Shown: positions 10,021 to 17,722, numbered from the stretch's first letter. The stretch: DNA of 24,642 bases from an uncultured Methanobrevibacter sp. (GCF_937898925.1 NZ_CALDKF010000034.1:1-24642); one strand, 5' to 3'. Notes: a model not told the origin generated them from the sequence alone. Numbers and translations are program-made.

Positions 10021-10046
10021 CAATTCTAAATAGAATTGCTTTTTAA
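10021..10046. other. Short perfect inverted repeat (second hairpin or operator)
   Basis: CAATTCT (10021-10027) and AGAATTG (10032-10038) are exact inverted copies separated by AAAT, followed by CTTTTTAAAG. It could be a back-up terminator for guaB or an operator for the small membrane-protein gene at 10150. Confidence 0.4.
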
Positions 10047-10149
10047 AGTCTTTAAATAGTAGATAAAATATTTTTAAAAAATTATTTATTCTATTTTTAA
10101 CAGGTTTTATAAAATATTTTTAAAAATTTACTATAAGGAGATATATTTT

Positions 10150-10398
10150 ATGTTAGATTTTATTAAAGGATTATGGAATCCTGTTGCATTTTGGATTAGT
10201 TTTATGATGAGCATTATTATGCCAATCATTTTTGGTGTAATTCCATTTTATTTATCTGGAAATGGAATTTCAATAGAAAACTGTTTAATTTTATGGCCTT
10301 TGAGGTGGCTTGTTGCTTACTTATTAATCAATACATTCGTTAGAGACACTGGTATGAAATTAGCTGCTAAAGTATTTGGATTTGACCCTGGCTACTGA
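10150..10398 (+). CDS. Small two-helix membrane protein, unrecognised
   Basis: 82 residues with two strongly hydrophobic stretches (about 11-34, FWISFMMSIIMPIIFGVIPF, and about 46-62, LILWPLRWLVAYLLINTF). A conserved-looking polar end follows (RDTGMKLAAKVFGFDPGY). AAGGAG about 10 bases upstream supports the ATG. Size and layout recall small membrane families such as DUF2798, but I cannot confirm it. It is probably an integral membrane protein transcribed alone. Confidence 0.6.
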   Translation: MLDFIKGLWNPVAFWISFMMSIIMPIIFGVIPFYLSGNGISIENCLILWPLRWLVAYLLINTFVRDTGMKLAAKVFGFDPGY

Positions 10399-10555
10399 TT
10401 ACTTAACAAATTTAATTTCTTTCTCTTAAAACGAATAATTTATTAAATTAAAGGAATAAACTACTAATATAAATTAATTAACAATTATTTGCTTATTCGA
10501 TTAAAAAGTCTTATAGTGATTATTAATTTGTATAATTTTTATTGGAGTTTATAAA

Positions 10556-11323
10556 ATGAGAGATAACAACGAAAGAAGTTGGAAAATCAGATTTGCAATA
10601 ATCATGTTTGTCTTGGCTGTTGTCATCTTTTTAGCCAGATATCTCATCTTTGGAGACGGTGAAGAGATTATTGCTTATCTTTGGAAACATATAGGTTTCA
10701 TTCCAATTGACATATTGATTGTCGCGTTCCTGCTTGAAGGCATAATGGGCAAAAAGGAACATGAAGCTATTTTAGAGAAAATAGATATGCTTATGGGTAC
10801 TTTCTTCTCAGAAATTGGAAATGATCTTTTAGCTGAACTCAGCAAAGTCAATAAGAACAAGATCAATACTGAAAACCTAAAGGATATCAGGAACTGGGAA
10901 GAAAAGGATTTCGATAACAAGATGAAGGAATTGAAAGAAAACGGACTTGACTTCAAAGCGGATATTCCGCCAGAGGAAAGGGAAGCGTTCTTGACAAATG
11001 TTCATTCACTTCTTATGGAAAAGAGAGAATTTTTAGTAAACCTCATCAACAACCCTAATCTTTTAGAGAAAGATGAATTCTCCTCACTCTTGCTTGCTTT
11101 ATTGCATTTGGATGAAGAGCTTTCCCGCAGAGGTGAATTCTCAGACATTAAAGATGCTGATTTCAATCATTTAAACGGTGACATGAAGAGAGTTTACACT
11201 AAATTGGTATATGAATGGGTTTACTATTTAAAATACCTTAAGAAATACTATCCTTACATGATTTCACTCGCTATCCGTACCAATCCATTTGACAGCGAAG
11301 CGGATGTTCATGTAAATGAATAG
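10556..11323 (+). CDS. Membrane-anchored protein with a long cytosolic helical domain, unrecognised
   Basis: 255 residues. Two N-terminal hydrophobic segments (about 13-31, FAIIMFVLAVVIFLARYLI, and about 44-62, IGFIPIDILIVAFLLEGIM) are followed by about 190 residues that are highly charged and mostly helical, rich in E, K, L and D, with no catalytic motif I recognise. The N-terminal pair with a following KKEHEAILEKID helix resembles membrane-anchored scaffolds, but I assign no function. ATG at 10556 follows TTGGAG. It ends in a strong hairpin terminator. Confidence 0.65.
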   Translation: MRDNNERSWKIRFAIIMFVLAVVIFLARYLIFGDGEEIIAYLWKHIGFIPIDILIVAFLLEGIMGKKEHEAILEKIDMLMGTFFSEIGNDLLAELSKVNKNKINTENLKDIRNWEEKDFDNKMKELKENGLDFKADIPPEEREAFLTNVHSLLMEKREFLVNLINNPNLLEKDEFSSLLLALLHLDEELSRRGEFSDIKDADFNHLNGDMKRVYTKLVYEWVYYLKYLKKYYPYMISLAIRTNPFDSEADVHVNE

Positions 11324-11331
11324 ATTTTAAG

Positions 11332-11378
11332 TGGTTAATTGATATTTTCAATTGACCAACATTTTTCTTTTTTTTAAT
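11332..11378 (+). terminator. Terminator of the 255-aa membrane protein gene
   Basis: TGGTTAATTGA (11332-11342) pairs with TCAATTGACCA (11348-11358), 11 pairs with one G-T and a 5-nt loop, followed by ACATTTTTCTTTTTTTT. Confidence 0.7.
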
Positions 11379-11401
11379 TTATTTTGATTTTATTTTTATA
11401 G

Positions 11402-12139
11402 ATGATGTTTATGAATGGTCAAAAATTGTATTCTTGCATAGTTTTATCAGGAGGAATGAGTAGAAGAATGGGTCATGATAAGGGATCTATGATTATTCAA
11501 GAGAAACCTATGATTTTACACATACTTGAAAGATTAAACTATAAAATAAATGATGCTATAATTGTTTTAAATGATGCTCAAAGAATAGCTGATTATCAGT
11601 CACTACTTAATCAGTATTGTGATGGTGATATTGAAAGCAATTTTGATTATTCATTGGAATTTGTTGAAGATGAAGTTAAGGAAAAAGGTCCAATATCAGG
11701 AATCATGACTGGATTAAAGAATATAAAAACAGATTATGCACTTGTTTTGCCTTGTGATTCCCCTTTTATAAGTGGGGATAATATAGATGCAATGTTTAAG
11801 CTATTGGAGGAAAACTTGGAATCTGATATTGATGCAATCATTCCATTTCATATCAAGTCAAATAAGGACAAGTTCAAGGATACTGATGAATTTAACTTTG
11901 ATGATGCAAGTGAAATGACCGTTGACATGAAAATAGCAAACTCTGAGCCATTGCATGCAATATATAAAAAAGAGAATTTGAATAAGATTGATGAGCTTTT
12001 AAAAGAAGATAACTTATATGTAAAGTCATTCATTAAAGGCTTGAAAAATCCTTGCTTTATAGAAGTTGACAATAAGGTTCTCTTTGAAGATGACTTTAGA
12101 AACTTCAACAGAAAAGAAGATCTTGAAGATTTAGAGTAA
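11402..12139 (+). CDS. mobA: Molybdenum cofactor guanylyltransferase
   Basis: 245 residues. MobA transfers GMP from GTP to molybdopterin, making the guanine dinucleotide cofactor used by formate dehydrogenase and formylmethanofuran dehydrogenase. The nucleotide-binding signature LSGGMSRRMGHDKGSM (residues 15-30, lysine at 27) and the metal-binding VLPCDSPFIS are present. An acidic insertion around residues 135-165 (HIKSNKDKFKDTDEFN...) makes it longer than typical MobA. The start is uncertain: ATGs at 11402, 11405 and 11411 are all in frame and none has a clear SD. It converges on the CbiT-like gene; only T-rich sequence lies between them. Confidence 0.88.
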   Translation: MMFMNGQKLYSCIVLSGGMSRRMGHDKGSMIIQEKPMILHILERLNYKINDAIIVLNDAQRIADYQSLLNQYCDGDIESNFDYSLEFVEDEVKEKGPISGIMTGLKNIKTDYALVLPCDSPFISGDNIDAMFKLLEENLESDIDAIIPFHIKSNKDKFKDTDEFNFDDASEMTVDMKIANSEPLHAIYKKENLNKIDELLKEDNLYVKSFIKGLKNPCFIEVDNKVLFEDDFRNFNRKEDLEDLE

Positions 12140-12190
12140 TATCAATAAATGTCTTTTCAAAGCTATTTTTCATATAACTTTTTTTTACAA

Positions 12191-12754
12191 TCATCTTTTT
12201 TTAGCAAAAATGATAGTCATTGGATTTTGACTTTCCATTTTTATTCCCTTATACAATAATTGTCCTTTTGAAATGTTTACGTGGGTGATTTGCGGATTGT
12301 AATTCAGTTCATCCAATTTATTGACTACATTCACTTCAATGTCAAGGAAATTGGTTAAAATAAGTATTCTGCCTTTAGAATTGATTTTTTCATGGACAAT
12401 ATCTAAGATTTCATTGTAATTGTCATTCTTGGCATGTAGTATAGCAATATCAAAATTTTCTATTTTTTCAATTGCAGATAAGTCATTCTCATTCATCAAT
12501 TCAACATTATCGATATTTCCATGCTTTTTAATATTATTTTCGCTTATTGTGATGGCTTGTGGACTTTCATCTATTGTATATACCTTTTGAGCAAGATTGG
12601 AAAATTCTGATGAGATCTCTCCAACACCGCAATTGATGTCTAAAACAATATCTGAATCATTTACATCAGATTTATAGATTATGATTGATCTGATTTCCTC
12701 TTTTAGGAATCCTGATATGTCACATGTTGTTAATAAATCAAAGTCATTAATCAT
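12191..12754 (-). CDS. CbiT-like cobalamin-precursor methyltransferase, divergent
   Basis: 187 residues with a class I SAM-methyltransferase fold resembling archaeal CbiT (cobalt-precorrin C15 methyltransferase/decarboxylase). Motif I is VLDINCGVGE (37-46), where the usual DIGCG glycine is Asn. The acidic ribose-binding residue is in YTIDES, and the C-terminal VNISKGQLLYKG...SQNPMTII matches the CbiT ending (ARGR...SxNPV). The GGSGG loop found in CbiT after motif II is replaced by HAKNDN (107-112), so its substrate or activity may differ. It lies 38 bases downstream of ubiX on the same strand and probably shares its transcript. A weak TGGA precedes the ATG. Confidence 0.7.
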   Translation of the reverse strand: MINDFDLLTTCDISGFLKEEIRSIIIYKSDVNDSDIVLDINCGVGEISSEFSNLAQKVYTIDESPQAITISENNIKKHGNIDNVELMNENDLSAIEKIENFDIAILHAKNDNYNEILDIVHEKINSKGRILILTNFLDIEVNVVNKLDELNYNPQITHVNISKGQLLYKGIKMESQNPMTIIFAKKR

Positions 12755-12792
12755 ATTTCCAACTCAAAAGAAATTATTTATTGGGTATTTGA

Positions 12793-13350
12793 TTATGGTT
12801 TTTCCCATCTTTTAAACATTTCATTGTCTATTCTTAAAATATCCAATACTTTTCCTACAATAAAGTCAGTCATGTCCTTGATGTCCTTAGGCTCATGGTA
12901 GAATGCAGGCATTGCAGGTAGGATAATTCCTCCCTCTTTAGAGATTTTAAGCATATTTTCAAGATGAACATCCCTTAAAGGAGTTTCTCTTGGAACTAAA
13001 ACAAGGTTTCTTCTCTCTTTCAATGCAACATCCGCTACACGGCTTATTGAGTTGGATGCATAGCCATTAGCTATTGCGGATACGGTTTTCATGGAACAAG
13101 GGATGATTACCATTGAATCAAATTTAAATGAACCGCTGTTTATTGATGAATCAATTTCATTTGCTTCGAAATAGTGGTCTGCCAATGATTCAATATCTTC
13201 CAAATTGCAATCATTCAATTCATATTTCATCACTATTTTAGCGGAATCACTGATCAATAATCCTGTTTCTATATTAAGTCTTTTTAGTGCCTTTAGCAGT
13301 TCCACTCCGTAAACCACTCCACTTGCACCTGTAATAGCTATTACTATCAT
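12793..13350 (-). CDS. ubiX: Flavin prenyltransferase, UbiX family
   Basis: 185 residues. UbiX joins dimethylallyl phosphate to FMN to make prenyl-FMN, the cofactor of UbiD-type decarboxylases. The N-terminal AITGASGVVYG, the SDSAK loop, IPCSMKTVSAIANGYASN, and VLVPRETPLRDVHLENM followed by ILPAMPAFYH are all family hallmarks. The start at 13350 is chosen because GAGG lies 5 bases upstream and the protein then opens MIVIAITGASG; an in-frame TTG 21 bases upstream lacks this. No ubiD lies in the window. The gene is probably co-transcribed with the CbiT-like gene. Confidence 0.93.
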   Translation of the reverse strand: MIVIAITGASGVVYGVELLKALKRLNIETGLLISDSAKIVMKYELNDCNLEDIESLADHYFEANEIDSSINSGSFKFDSMVIIPCSMKTVSAIANGYASNSISRVADVALKERRNLVLVPRETPLRDVHLENMLKISKEGGIILPAMPAFYHEPKDIKDMTDFIVGKVLDILRIDNEMFKRWEKP

Positions 13351-13433
13351 CTTATCCTCTCTTAAAAACAATATTTAATATTATTTAATATGATTTAATT
13401 ATGATTGTTTATTAATTATTTTTATCATATTAT

Positions 13434-14651
13434 TTAAAACAATGTTGACTGTTCAAAATGAATTGTATCAAATTTGTTTACTCTTTCTGGTAAATCAATG
13501 TAATTGTCTAATTTCAATCTATTTATTTTTTCTAAGTCTTCTTTAGGGACATAAAGTGCAATATCTGCTGAATTGAACCTTGCACTGCTTAAAGCTCCTA
13601 CAATACTTGAAATCTCGTTTAGATGGTATAGGTTCTCTCCAAAGGAAACCCATGTTTTCATTTCATCAAAGCTTGGATATTCAGATACGTTTAGAATTAC
13701 ATAATTTCTATCCAAACCGAAGTCTTCACTGATTTCCTCTTCAGCCTTTGCCAGTTTTTCCTTTTCAATCTTAAATATTTGCTCAGGGTTTTCAAATCCG
13801 TTTACAGGTTCGGATTTAGCTACTTTCAATAGCTGTCTGTTGTCGATGCGTTCCATTATGTCTCTTGAAAATCCTTCAGAGCTTCTGCACATGCTTATCA
13901 TATCGGAATCATCGTATTTGTACATCTCATTAGGATTTACAATGTCTTGACTGATCATATGCCTTAGGCATCTTCTAAACATTGCATTGATGATTCTTGT
14001 AGTGTGGTGCTGATAAACACTTGGATACATTAGATAACGGGCTGTAAGTGCTGCTTCTGCAGCTTGAACCCCTTTGATGTCCAATATCAATTCTCTCTTT
14101 AGCTTTAAGTTGCTTATTATACGTTCAGTATCGATTACTCCGTAAGCCACTCCAGTATAATGGGAATCCCTAATGAGGTAATCCATACGATCCATATCCA
14201 ATTCTCCAGAGATGATAGGGCCTAATCTGCCTTTACCGTTTATTATGTCAACGATTTCCTGAGTGTTGAATTTTTCAGAAAGCTTGTCTGCCAAGCTGGT
14301 TTTTGTCACTATAAAACCTGTTAGCTCTTCATGAGGAACATCAAAAACAGCTTCTGAAACATGTGAAAATGGCCCATGGCCTGCATCGTGCAACAATCCA
14401 GCCATTCTAACCAATTCCTTGTCATGTTCATCCAATTCCAATTGTTCAGCAAGCTTTGATGCAAGATGCATTGTTCCAATGCAATGCTCAAAACGAGAGT
14501 GATTAGCCCCAGGATAGATCAATGAAATGAATCCCAATTGCTTTACCCTTCTTAATCTTTGAACTTGTGGGTAGTCCAATACTTCCACTTCAAATTCAGT
14601 TAATGGCAAGTTTCCATGGATACTGTCTCTGATGAATTTTTGGCGTGACAT
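13434..14651 (-). CDS. HD-domain (SAMHD1/dGTPase-like) phosphohydrolase
   Basis: 405 residues. The N-terminal half is an HD-superfamily metal-dependent phosphohydrolase: RDSIHGNLPLT opening, H51 and H56 (NHSRFEHCIGTMHLA), the HD pair in GLLHDAGHGPFSH (residues 88-89, with H92 and H97) and a later metal ligand in DMDRMDYLIRDSHYTG (about D157). This order matches archaeal/bacterial relatives of SAMHD1 and dGTPases, so dNTP or another nucleotide is the likely substrate. The C-terminal ~150 residues are family-specific. Start ATG at 14651, no strong SD. Transcribed away from mop, towards ubiX. Confidence 0.87.
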   Translation of the reverse strand: MSRQKFIRDSIHGNLPLTEFEVEVLDYPQVQRLRRVKQLGFISLIYPGANHSRFEHCIGTMHLASKLAEQLELDEHDKELVRMAGLLHDAGHGPFSHVSEAVFDVPHEELTGFIVTKTSLADKLSEKFNTQEIVDIINGKGRLGPIISGELDMDRMDYLIRDSHYTGVAYGVIDTERIISNLKLKRELILDIKGVQAAEAALTARYLMYPSVYQHHTTRIINAMFRRCLRHMISQDIVNPNEMYKYDDSDMISMCRSSEGFSRDIMERIDNRQLLKVAKSEPVNGFENPEQIFKIEKEKLAKAEEEISEDFGLDRNYVILNVSEYPSFDEMKTWVSFGENLYHLNEISSIVGALSSARFNSADIALYVPKEDLEKINRLKLDNYIDLPERVNKFDTIHFEQSTLF

Positions 14652-15103
14652 AATAACACATCTTAAGTTATCTTGAATTTTTAAAAATTATTATATTTAT
14701 TTAGTTTTTTATTCTCTATTTTTTTCTTTCTCTTCATTTTTGATTATTAAATCTTAAAATATTCAATAATTATCTAATGGTATTTATAAAAGACTTATTT
14801 AATAAAGTTTTCTAATATTTAGATTAGTTTAAGCTTTTTATTCCCATTTTTTTCATTGTTAAATTAAAATTTTTAAATTTCAATCAATATTTTTCTTTAT
14901 TTGAAATTTTTAATCTCATTTTCATATTGTTTTCATTGAAATAATTTTTAAAATTTGTAAATATTCAATTGATGTTTTCTTTATTATCTTTTATTATCAT
15001 CGATTTGAAAAAATAATTTTTCATATTTCGATATGTATTAAAAAGTAATCGTAAAAATGTATTTAACTATAATATTTATATAATATTAAGGATAATTATA
15101 ATA
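14652..15103. other. Intergenic region between divergent HD-protein and mop genes
   Basis: About 500 bases up to mop, extremely A/T-rich with T-runs and no open frame with an SD. TATA-like strings near 15068-15082 (TATAATATTTATATA) would place mop transcription initiation near 15105, right at the palindrome listed next. Nothing else is evident. Confidence 0.4.
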
Positions 15104-15125
15104 TATGCAATAATCGAATTGCATA
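15104..15125. promoter_or_regulatory. 22-bp palindromic candidate operator upstream of mop
   Basis: TATGCAAT (15104-15111), six spacer bases AATCGA, then ATTGCATA (15118-15125): perfect 8-bp inverted arms. It lies about 25 bases after a TATA-like string and 32 bases before the mop start codon, where a dimeric repressor would block initiation. A molybdate- or tungstate-responsive regulator is a reasonable guess given the gene, but no regulator is identified. Confidence 0.5.
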
Positions 15126-15156
15126 GTTATTTATAAATTCATATCGAGGTATTATT

Positions 15157-15363
15157 ATGGAAATTAGTGCAAGAAACGGTTTAAAAGGAAAAGTTGAAAA
15201 TGTAAAATTAGGAGAAGTTATGGCAAGCATTAAAATCGCAGTAGACGAACCGGGTATAATTACTGCAATAATTACTAGAGAATCCGCTGAAAAATTAGAA
15301 TTAAAAGAAGGGGATGAAGTAAAAGCGGTTATTAAATCTACTGAGATTATGGTAGCTAAATAG
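15157..15363 (+). CDS. mop: Molybdenum-pterin-binding protein (single TOBE/Mop domain)
   Basis: 68 residues, one TOBE/Mop domain: SARNGLKGKVENVKLGEV at the start, GIITAIITRESAEKL in the middle and LKEGDEVKAVIKSTEIMVA at the end, which is the molbindin pattern. Such proteins bind molybdate or tungstate oxyanions, forming oligomers that store or buffer the metal in the cytosol. GAGG about 9 bases upstream supports the ATG. Its position between mobA and moaE fits molybdenum/tungsten cofactor metabolism. A palindrome upstream suggests regulation and a good terminator follows. Confidence 0.92.
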   Translation: MEISARNGLKGKVENVKLGEVMASIKIAVDEPGIITAIITRESAEKLELKEGDEVKAVIKSTEIMVAK

Positions 15364-15421
15364 ATATTTTTTTGCTTTTTTATAAAATAAGTTTAATATA
15401 GCAAAATTTAGTTTTGATTTT

Positions 15422-15460
15422 ATAGATTTAAATTAAATCTATCTTTTTTTATTTTTTTAT
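15422..15460 (+). terminator. Terminator of mop
   Basis: ATAGATTTA (15422-15430) pairs with TAAATCTAT (15434-15442), a perfect 9-bp stem with a 3-nt loop, then CTTTTTTTATTTTTTTA. It lies between convergent mop and moaE. Confidence 0.75.
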
Positions 15461-15508
15461 TATTAAAAATAGTTTTTTTTTTTTAAAATGGTGGTATTAA
15501 TGACAGAA

Positions 15509-15946
15509 TTATCCTCCTGCCATTATAACTTTAGTTCCTTGATTGGAAAGCTCTTCTTTTTTAAAGTCAATTTCATGTTTAACTCTTTCTACGACTTCAG
15601 TAAGAGCATCTAAGGTTTCTCCTCTATGAGGTCCGAGAACAACTACAAGGAACAATTGATCTCCTGTGTAGAACTCTCCAATATAATGGATAACGCTTAT
15701 TTCAAATACTCCATGTTTCACTTTAGCTGTTTCTACAATGGATTCTATTTCAGCCAATCCCTTTTCCTTATCTGGAAGAGATAATGTAAGCTTATCCACA
15801 GTCTTGTTTTCTTCTGTTCCTCTTACAATTCCTTCAAAACTGTAAATTGCTCCAGCTTCATCAACTCTTTGTGATTTTTTAATGTCTTCAATTAAATCTC
15901 CAATAGTGAAGTATTCTTCGTCTTTTTCTACAATTTTTATTACCAT
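15509..15946 (-). CDS. moaE: Molybdopterin synthase catalytic (large) subunit
   Basis: 145 residues. MoaE with MoaD converts precursor Z (cyclic pyranopterin monophosphate) to molybdopterin by adding two sulfurs. Signatures: GAIYSFEGIVRG (about residues 32-43), the HYIGEFYTGDQLFLVVVLGPHRGE strand-and-loop, and the C-terminal IDFKKEEL segment that carries the catalytic lysine region. Length fits the family. AGGATGA (minus strand) precedes the ATG by 4 bases. It is convergent with mop; no moaD is visible in the window. Confidence 0.94.
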   Translation of the reverse strand: MVIKIVEKDEEYFTIGDLIEDIKKSQRVDEAGAIYSFEGIVRGTEENKTVDKLTLSLPDKEKGLAEIESIVETAKVKHGVFEISVIHYIGEFYTGDQLFLVVVLGPHRGETLDALTEVVERVKHEIDFKKEELSNQGTKVIMAGG

Positions 15947-16145
15947 TTTATCATCCTAATAAATAATGAATAAAATAAATTTAAGTTTAATGCTTAAAGT
16001 TAATTTGTCTTATTCCATTAATATATTTAATTTTTTTACTAATAAATATAACTATTGTTATATAATTTTCCTTTCATATTTTTGTAATTTAATTAATTGA
16101 TTATAATCTCTTTAATTAAGTAAACTATTTATAATAAATGGTAAA

Positions 16146-16181
16146 TTTCAATTTAAAAGCAATATTATATTTAAATTGAAA
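16146..16181. promoter_or_regulatory. Perfect 12-bp inverted repeat upstream of the HEPN-like cassette
   Basis: TTTCAATTTAAA (16146-16157), 12 spacer bases, then TTTAAATTGAAA (16170-16181), exact inverted copies. It lies in the 343-base gap between moaE (-) and the two-gene cassette (+). A TATA-like AATATTTAAATATT at 16203-16216 follows, predicting initiation near 16235-16240. The site could be an operator for the cassette's own regulator. Between 16254 and 16275 the leader carries a tandem repeat of GAATTTTTAATT-like sequence. Nothing else is seen in this gap. Confidence 0.45.
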
Positions 16182-16289
16182 AATAAAAAGTAATTAATCG
16201 TAATATTTAAATATTAACAATTTTAAATAGATTTATTGAAGGAGGAGTTTATTGAATTTTTAATTGAATTTTTAAATTGGAGAAATAAT

Positions 16290-16754
16290 ATGGCAAATAA
16301 CATTAACTTATCAGATGTGCAATTATATAATCAAATAGCTGATTGGAATCATGTTAAAAAATTTGATTATAATAACAATAAACTTAGTGATGATTTAAGA
16401 TTAAATGAAAATCATGTAGATGAATCCTTGGCTGAAGACTTATTGGGATTTTTAAAAGCAAATTTTAAGAAATCTGATAATTTTGATGATGTGGTTCTTT
16501 TTTTAAGGAAACATTATAATTTAAGTGATATTGTTCATGGGATACCTAAATTATTTAATAAAGAATTTCCTGGGGATCTGCTTGAAATACGTGTTTTATC
16601 TAAAATTAATGAAGAGAATAAATTAATCATCTTAGTTCATACTGGAATTGATGGTTTTAATGCATGTGAAAAAATAGAAAAAATAGAAGATACCCTTTAT
16701 GATGACTTTAGCAATAATTTTTCAAATGTCTTATTTTCAGCGGAGTTCGTTTAA
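16290..16754 (+). CDS. Unrecognised acidic protein paired with a HEPN-like protein
   Basis: 154 residues. The ATG at 16290 is chosen because GGAG lies 7 bases upstream; a longer TTG-started version exists from 16236 without its own SD. The N-terminal half is polar and helical. The C-terminal half contains LEIRVLSKINEENKLIILVH followed by TGIDGFNACEKIEKIEDTLYDDF, a strand-strand-helix pattern I have seen described in small proteins sitting beside HEPN-like genes, with no named family I can give. No nucleotidyltransferase motif (GSxxxG...DxD) is visible. Its stop TAA abuts the ATG of the next gene (TAAATG), so the two are almost certainly translated together, as in toxin-antitoxin pairs. Confidence 0.6.
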   Translation: MANNINLSDVQLYNQIADWNHVKKFDYNNNKLSDDLRLNENHVDESLAEDLLGFLKANFKKSDNFDDVVLFLRKHYNLSDIVHGIPKLFNKEFPGDLLEIRVLSKINEENKLIILVHTGIDGFNACEKIEKIEDTLYDDFSNNFSNVLFSAEFV

Positions 16755-17162
16755 ATGGGGTCCAATTCATTTGAATGGAAGGATTTTAATGATTTAGCGG
16801 ATATTCTTATAAATCTAAATAGTGATGCAGCATATAGGACAGCAATAAATAGATACTATTTCTCTTCATTTTGTATTTCTAGAGACTATCTAATATTAAA
16901 TAAGATTTATAGAAGCAAAAAAAGCAAGAATATAATGAATTCAGACTCTTCTGAAATTCATAAGGAAACTAGAGAAATATTCCGAAATGCTCCTTTCAAT
17001 CATGATGAATATATTGGTGATAAGATTTACAGGGCATTACATGATTTAAGGGAAAAACGAAATAATGTAGATTATGATAAAAATGCTTCTGTAAACATAA
17101 ATCTTTGTAATTATTGCAAATCAAGGTCAGAAATAGTATTTGATAATATAGAAAAATTTTAA
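16755..17162 (+). CDS. HEPN-like protein, candidate RNase toxin or its inactive relative
   Basis: 135 residues, mostly helical. AAYRTAINRYYFSSFCISRDYL (about 25-46) resembles the first long helix of HEPN proteins (A-x-x-R-x-x-Y-Y-x-x-F). LHDLREKRNNVDYD (95-108) sits where the R-x4-6-H motif of HEPN RNases is expected, but the histidine is replaced: R102-N103...D106-Y107. The R...ADY form is common in HEPN subfamilies of uncertain activity. CGGAG inside the upstream gene is its SD. It ends 23 bases before convergent nadM, with a shared hairpin between. Toxin function is inferred from the fold and pairing. Confidence 0.6.
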   Translation: MGSNSFEWKDFNDLADILINLNSDAAYRTAINRYYFSSFCISRDYLILNKIYRSKKSKNIMNSDSSEIHKETREIFRNAPFNHDEYIGDKIYRALHDLREKRNNVDYDKNASVNINLCNYCKSRSEIVFDNIEKF

Positions 17163-17179
17163 AAAAGTAAAAAAAGATT

Positions 17180-17209
17180 AAGGAATTATTTTTCACTTAA
17201 TTCCTTTTT
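17180..17209 (+). terminator. Hairpin between the HEPN-like gene and nadM, inside the nadM 3' end
   Basis: AAGGAATTA (17180-17188) pairs with TAATTCCTT (17198-17206), a perfect 9-bp stem with a 9-nt loop, then TTT. It can terminate the HEPN-like transcript; its right arm lies within the last codons of nadM, so the sequence serves both. Confidence 0.5.
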
Positions 17210-17722
17210 GCTCAATTCCTTGATTCTGCATACTCCATCTATCTCGTCAATAACATTAGCAGTAGCTTTAGGAACAAGAGATCTCCAATCAGCATCATTT
17301 AGGATTCTGTCTCTCACTTCAGTTCCAGACAAGACTTCCCTATCAAATAGCTCTGGCTGATATACTTCGTATCCCTCTTCCTTGAACAATCGTTTTACAA
17401 GAGCATTTCCACTATATACTTTAGAAAAAGGAGGAGTCAGCATCTTGACTTGAGCAACCCACAATGCATTTCTATTGATGTCCTCAATAGGTATGATGTA
17501 ATATCTTTTAGGGTCGATATCAGCATCATCCAATGCTTGTGTCATCATCATGATCCTTTCACCTGCAGTAAATGGGTCCTTTAGCTCATGGCTTAACTGA
17601 GCGCTTCCAATACCAATTACAACTTCATCAACAAAATTCAATGTCTTCTCTATAATTTGGATATGGCCATTATGAACAGGTTGCATTCTTCCAATTAATA
17701 AGCCACGTGTTACTTTCTTCAT
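17186..17722 (-). CDS. nadM: Nicotinamide-nucleotide adenylyltransferase, archaeal type
   Basis: 178 residues. NadM makes NAD+ from NMN and ATP. The archaeal nucleotidyltransferase signature GRMQPVHNGHI (residues 11-21, HxGH-type), GIGSAQLSHELKDPFTAGER in the middle and LSGTEVRDRI (SGTxVR, ATP-binding) near the end are all present. Length is normal for archaeal NadM, with a short charged C-terminal extension (KELSKKELSEK). Start ATG at 17722, weak SD only. Divergent from cofH with a 295-base shared upstream region. Confidence 0.95.
   Translation of the reverse strand: MKKVTRGLLIGRMQPVHNGHIQIIEKTLNFVDEVVIGIGSAQLSHELKDPFTAGERIMMMTQALDDADIDPKRYYIIPIEDINRNALWVAQVKMLTPPFSKVYSGNALVKRLFKEEGYEVYQPELFDREVLSGTEVRDRILNDADWRSLVPKATANVIDEIDGVCRIKELSKKELSEK

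Noticed and set aside
10432..10499. Inverted CGAATAA / TTATTCG 54 bases apart before the 255-aa membrane protein gene
   Set aside because: Only 7 bases per arm at long spacing in AT-rich DNA; likely chance.
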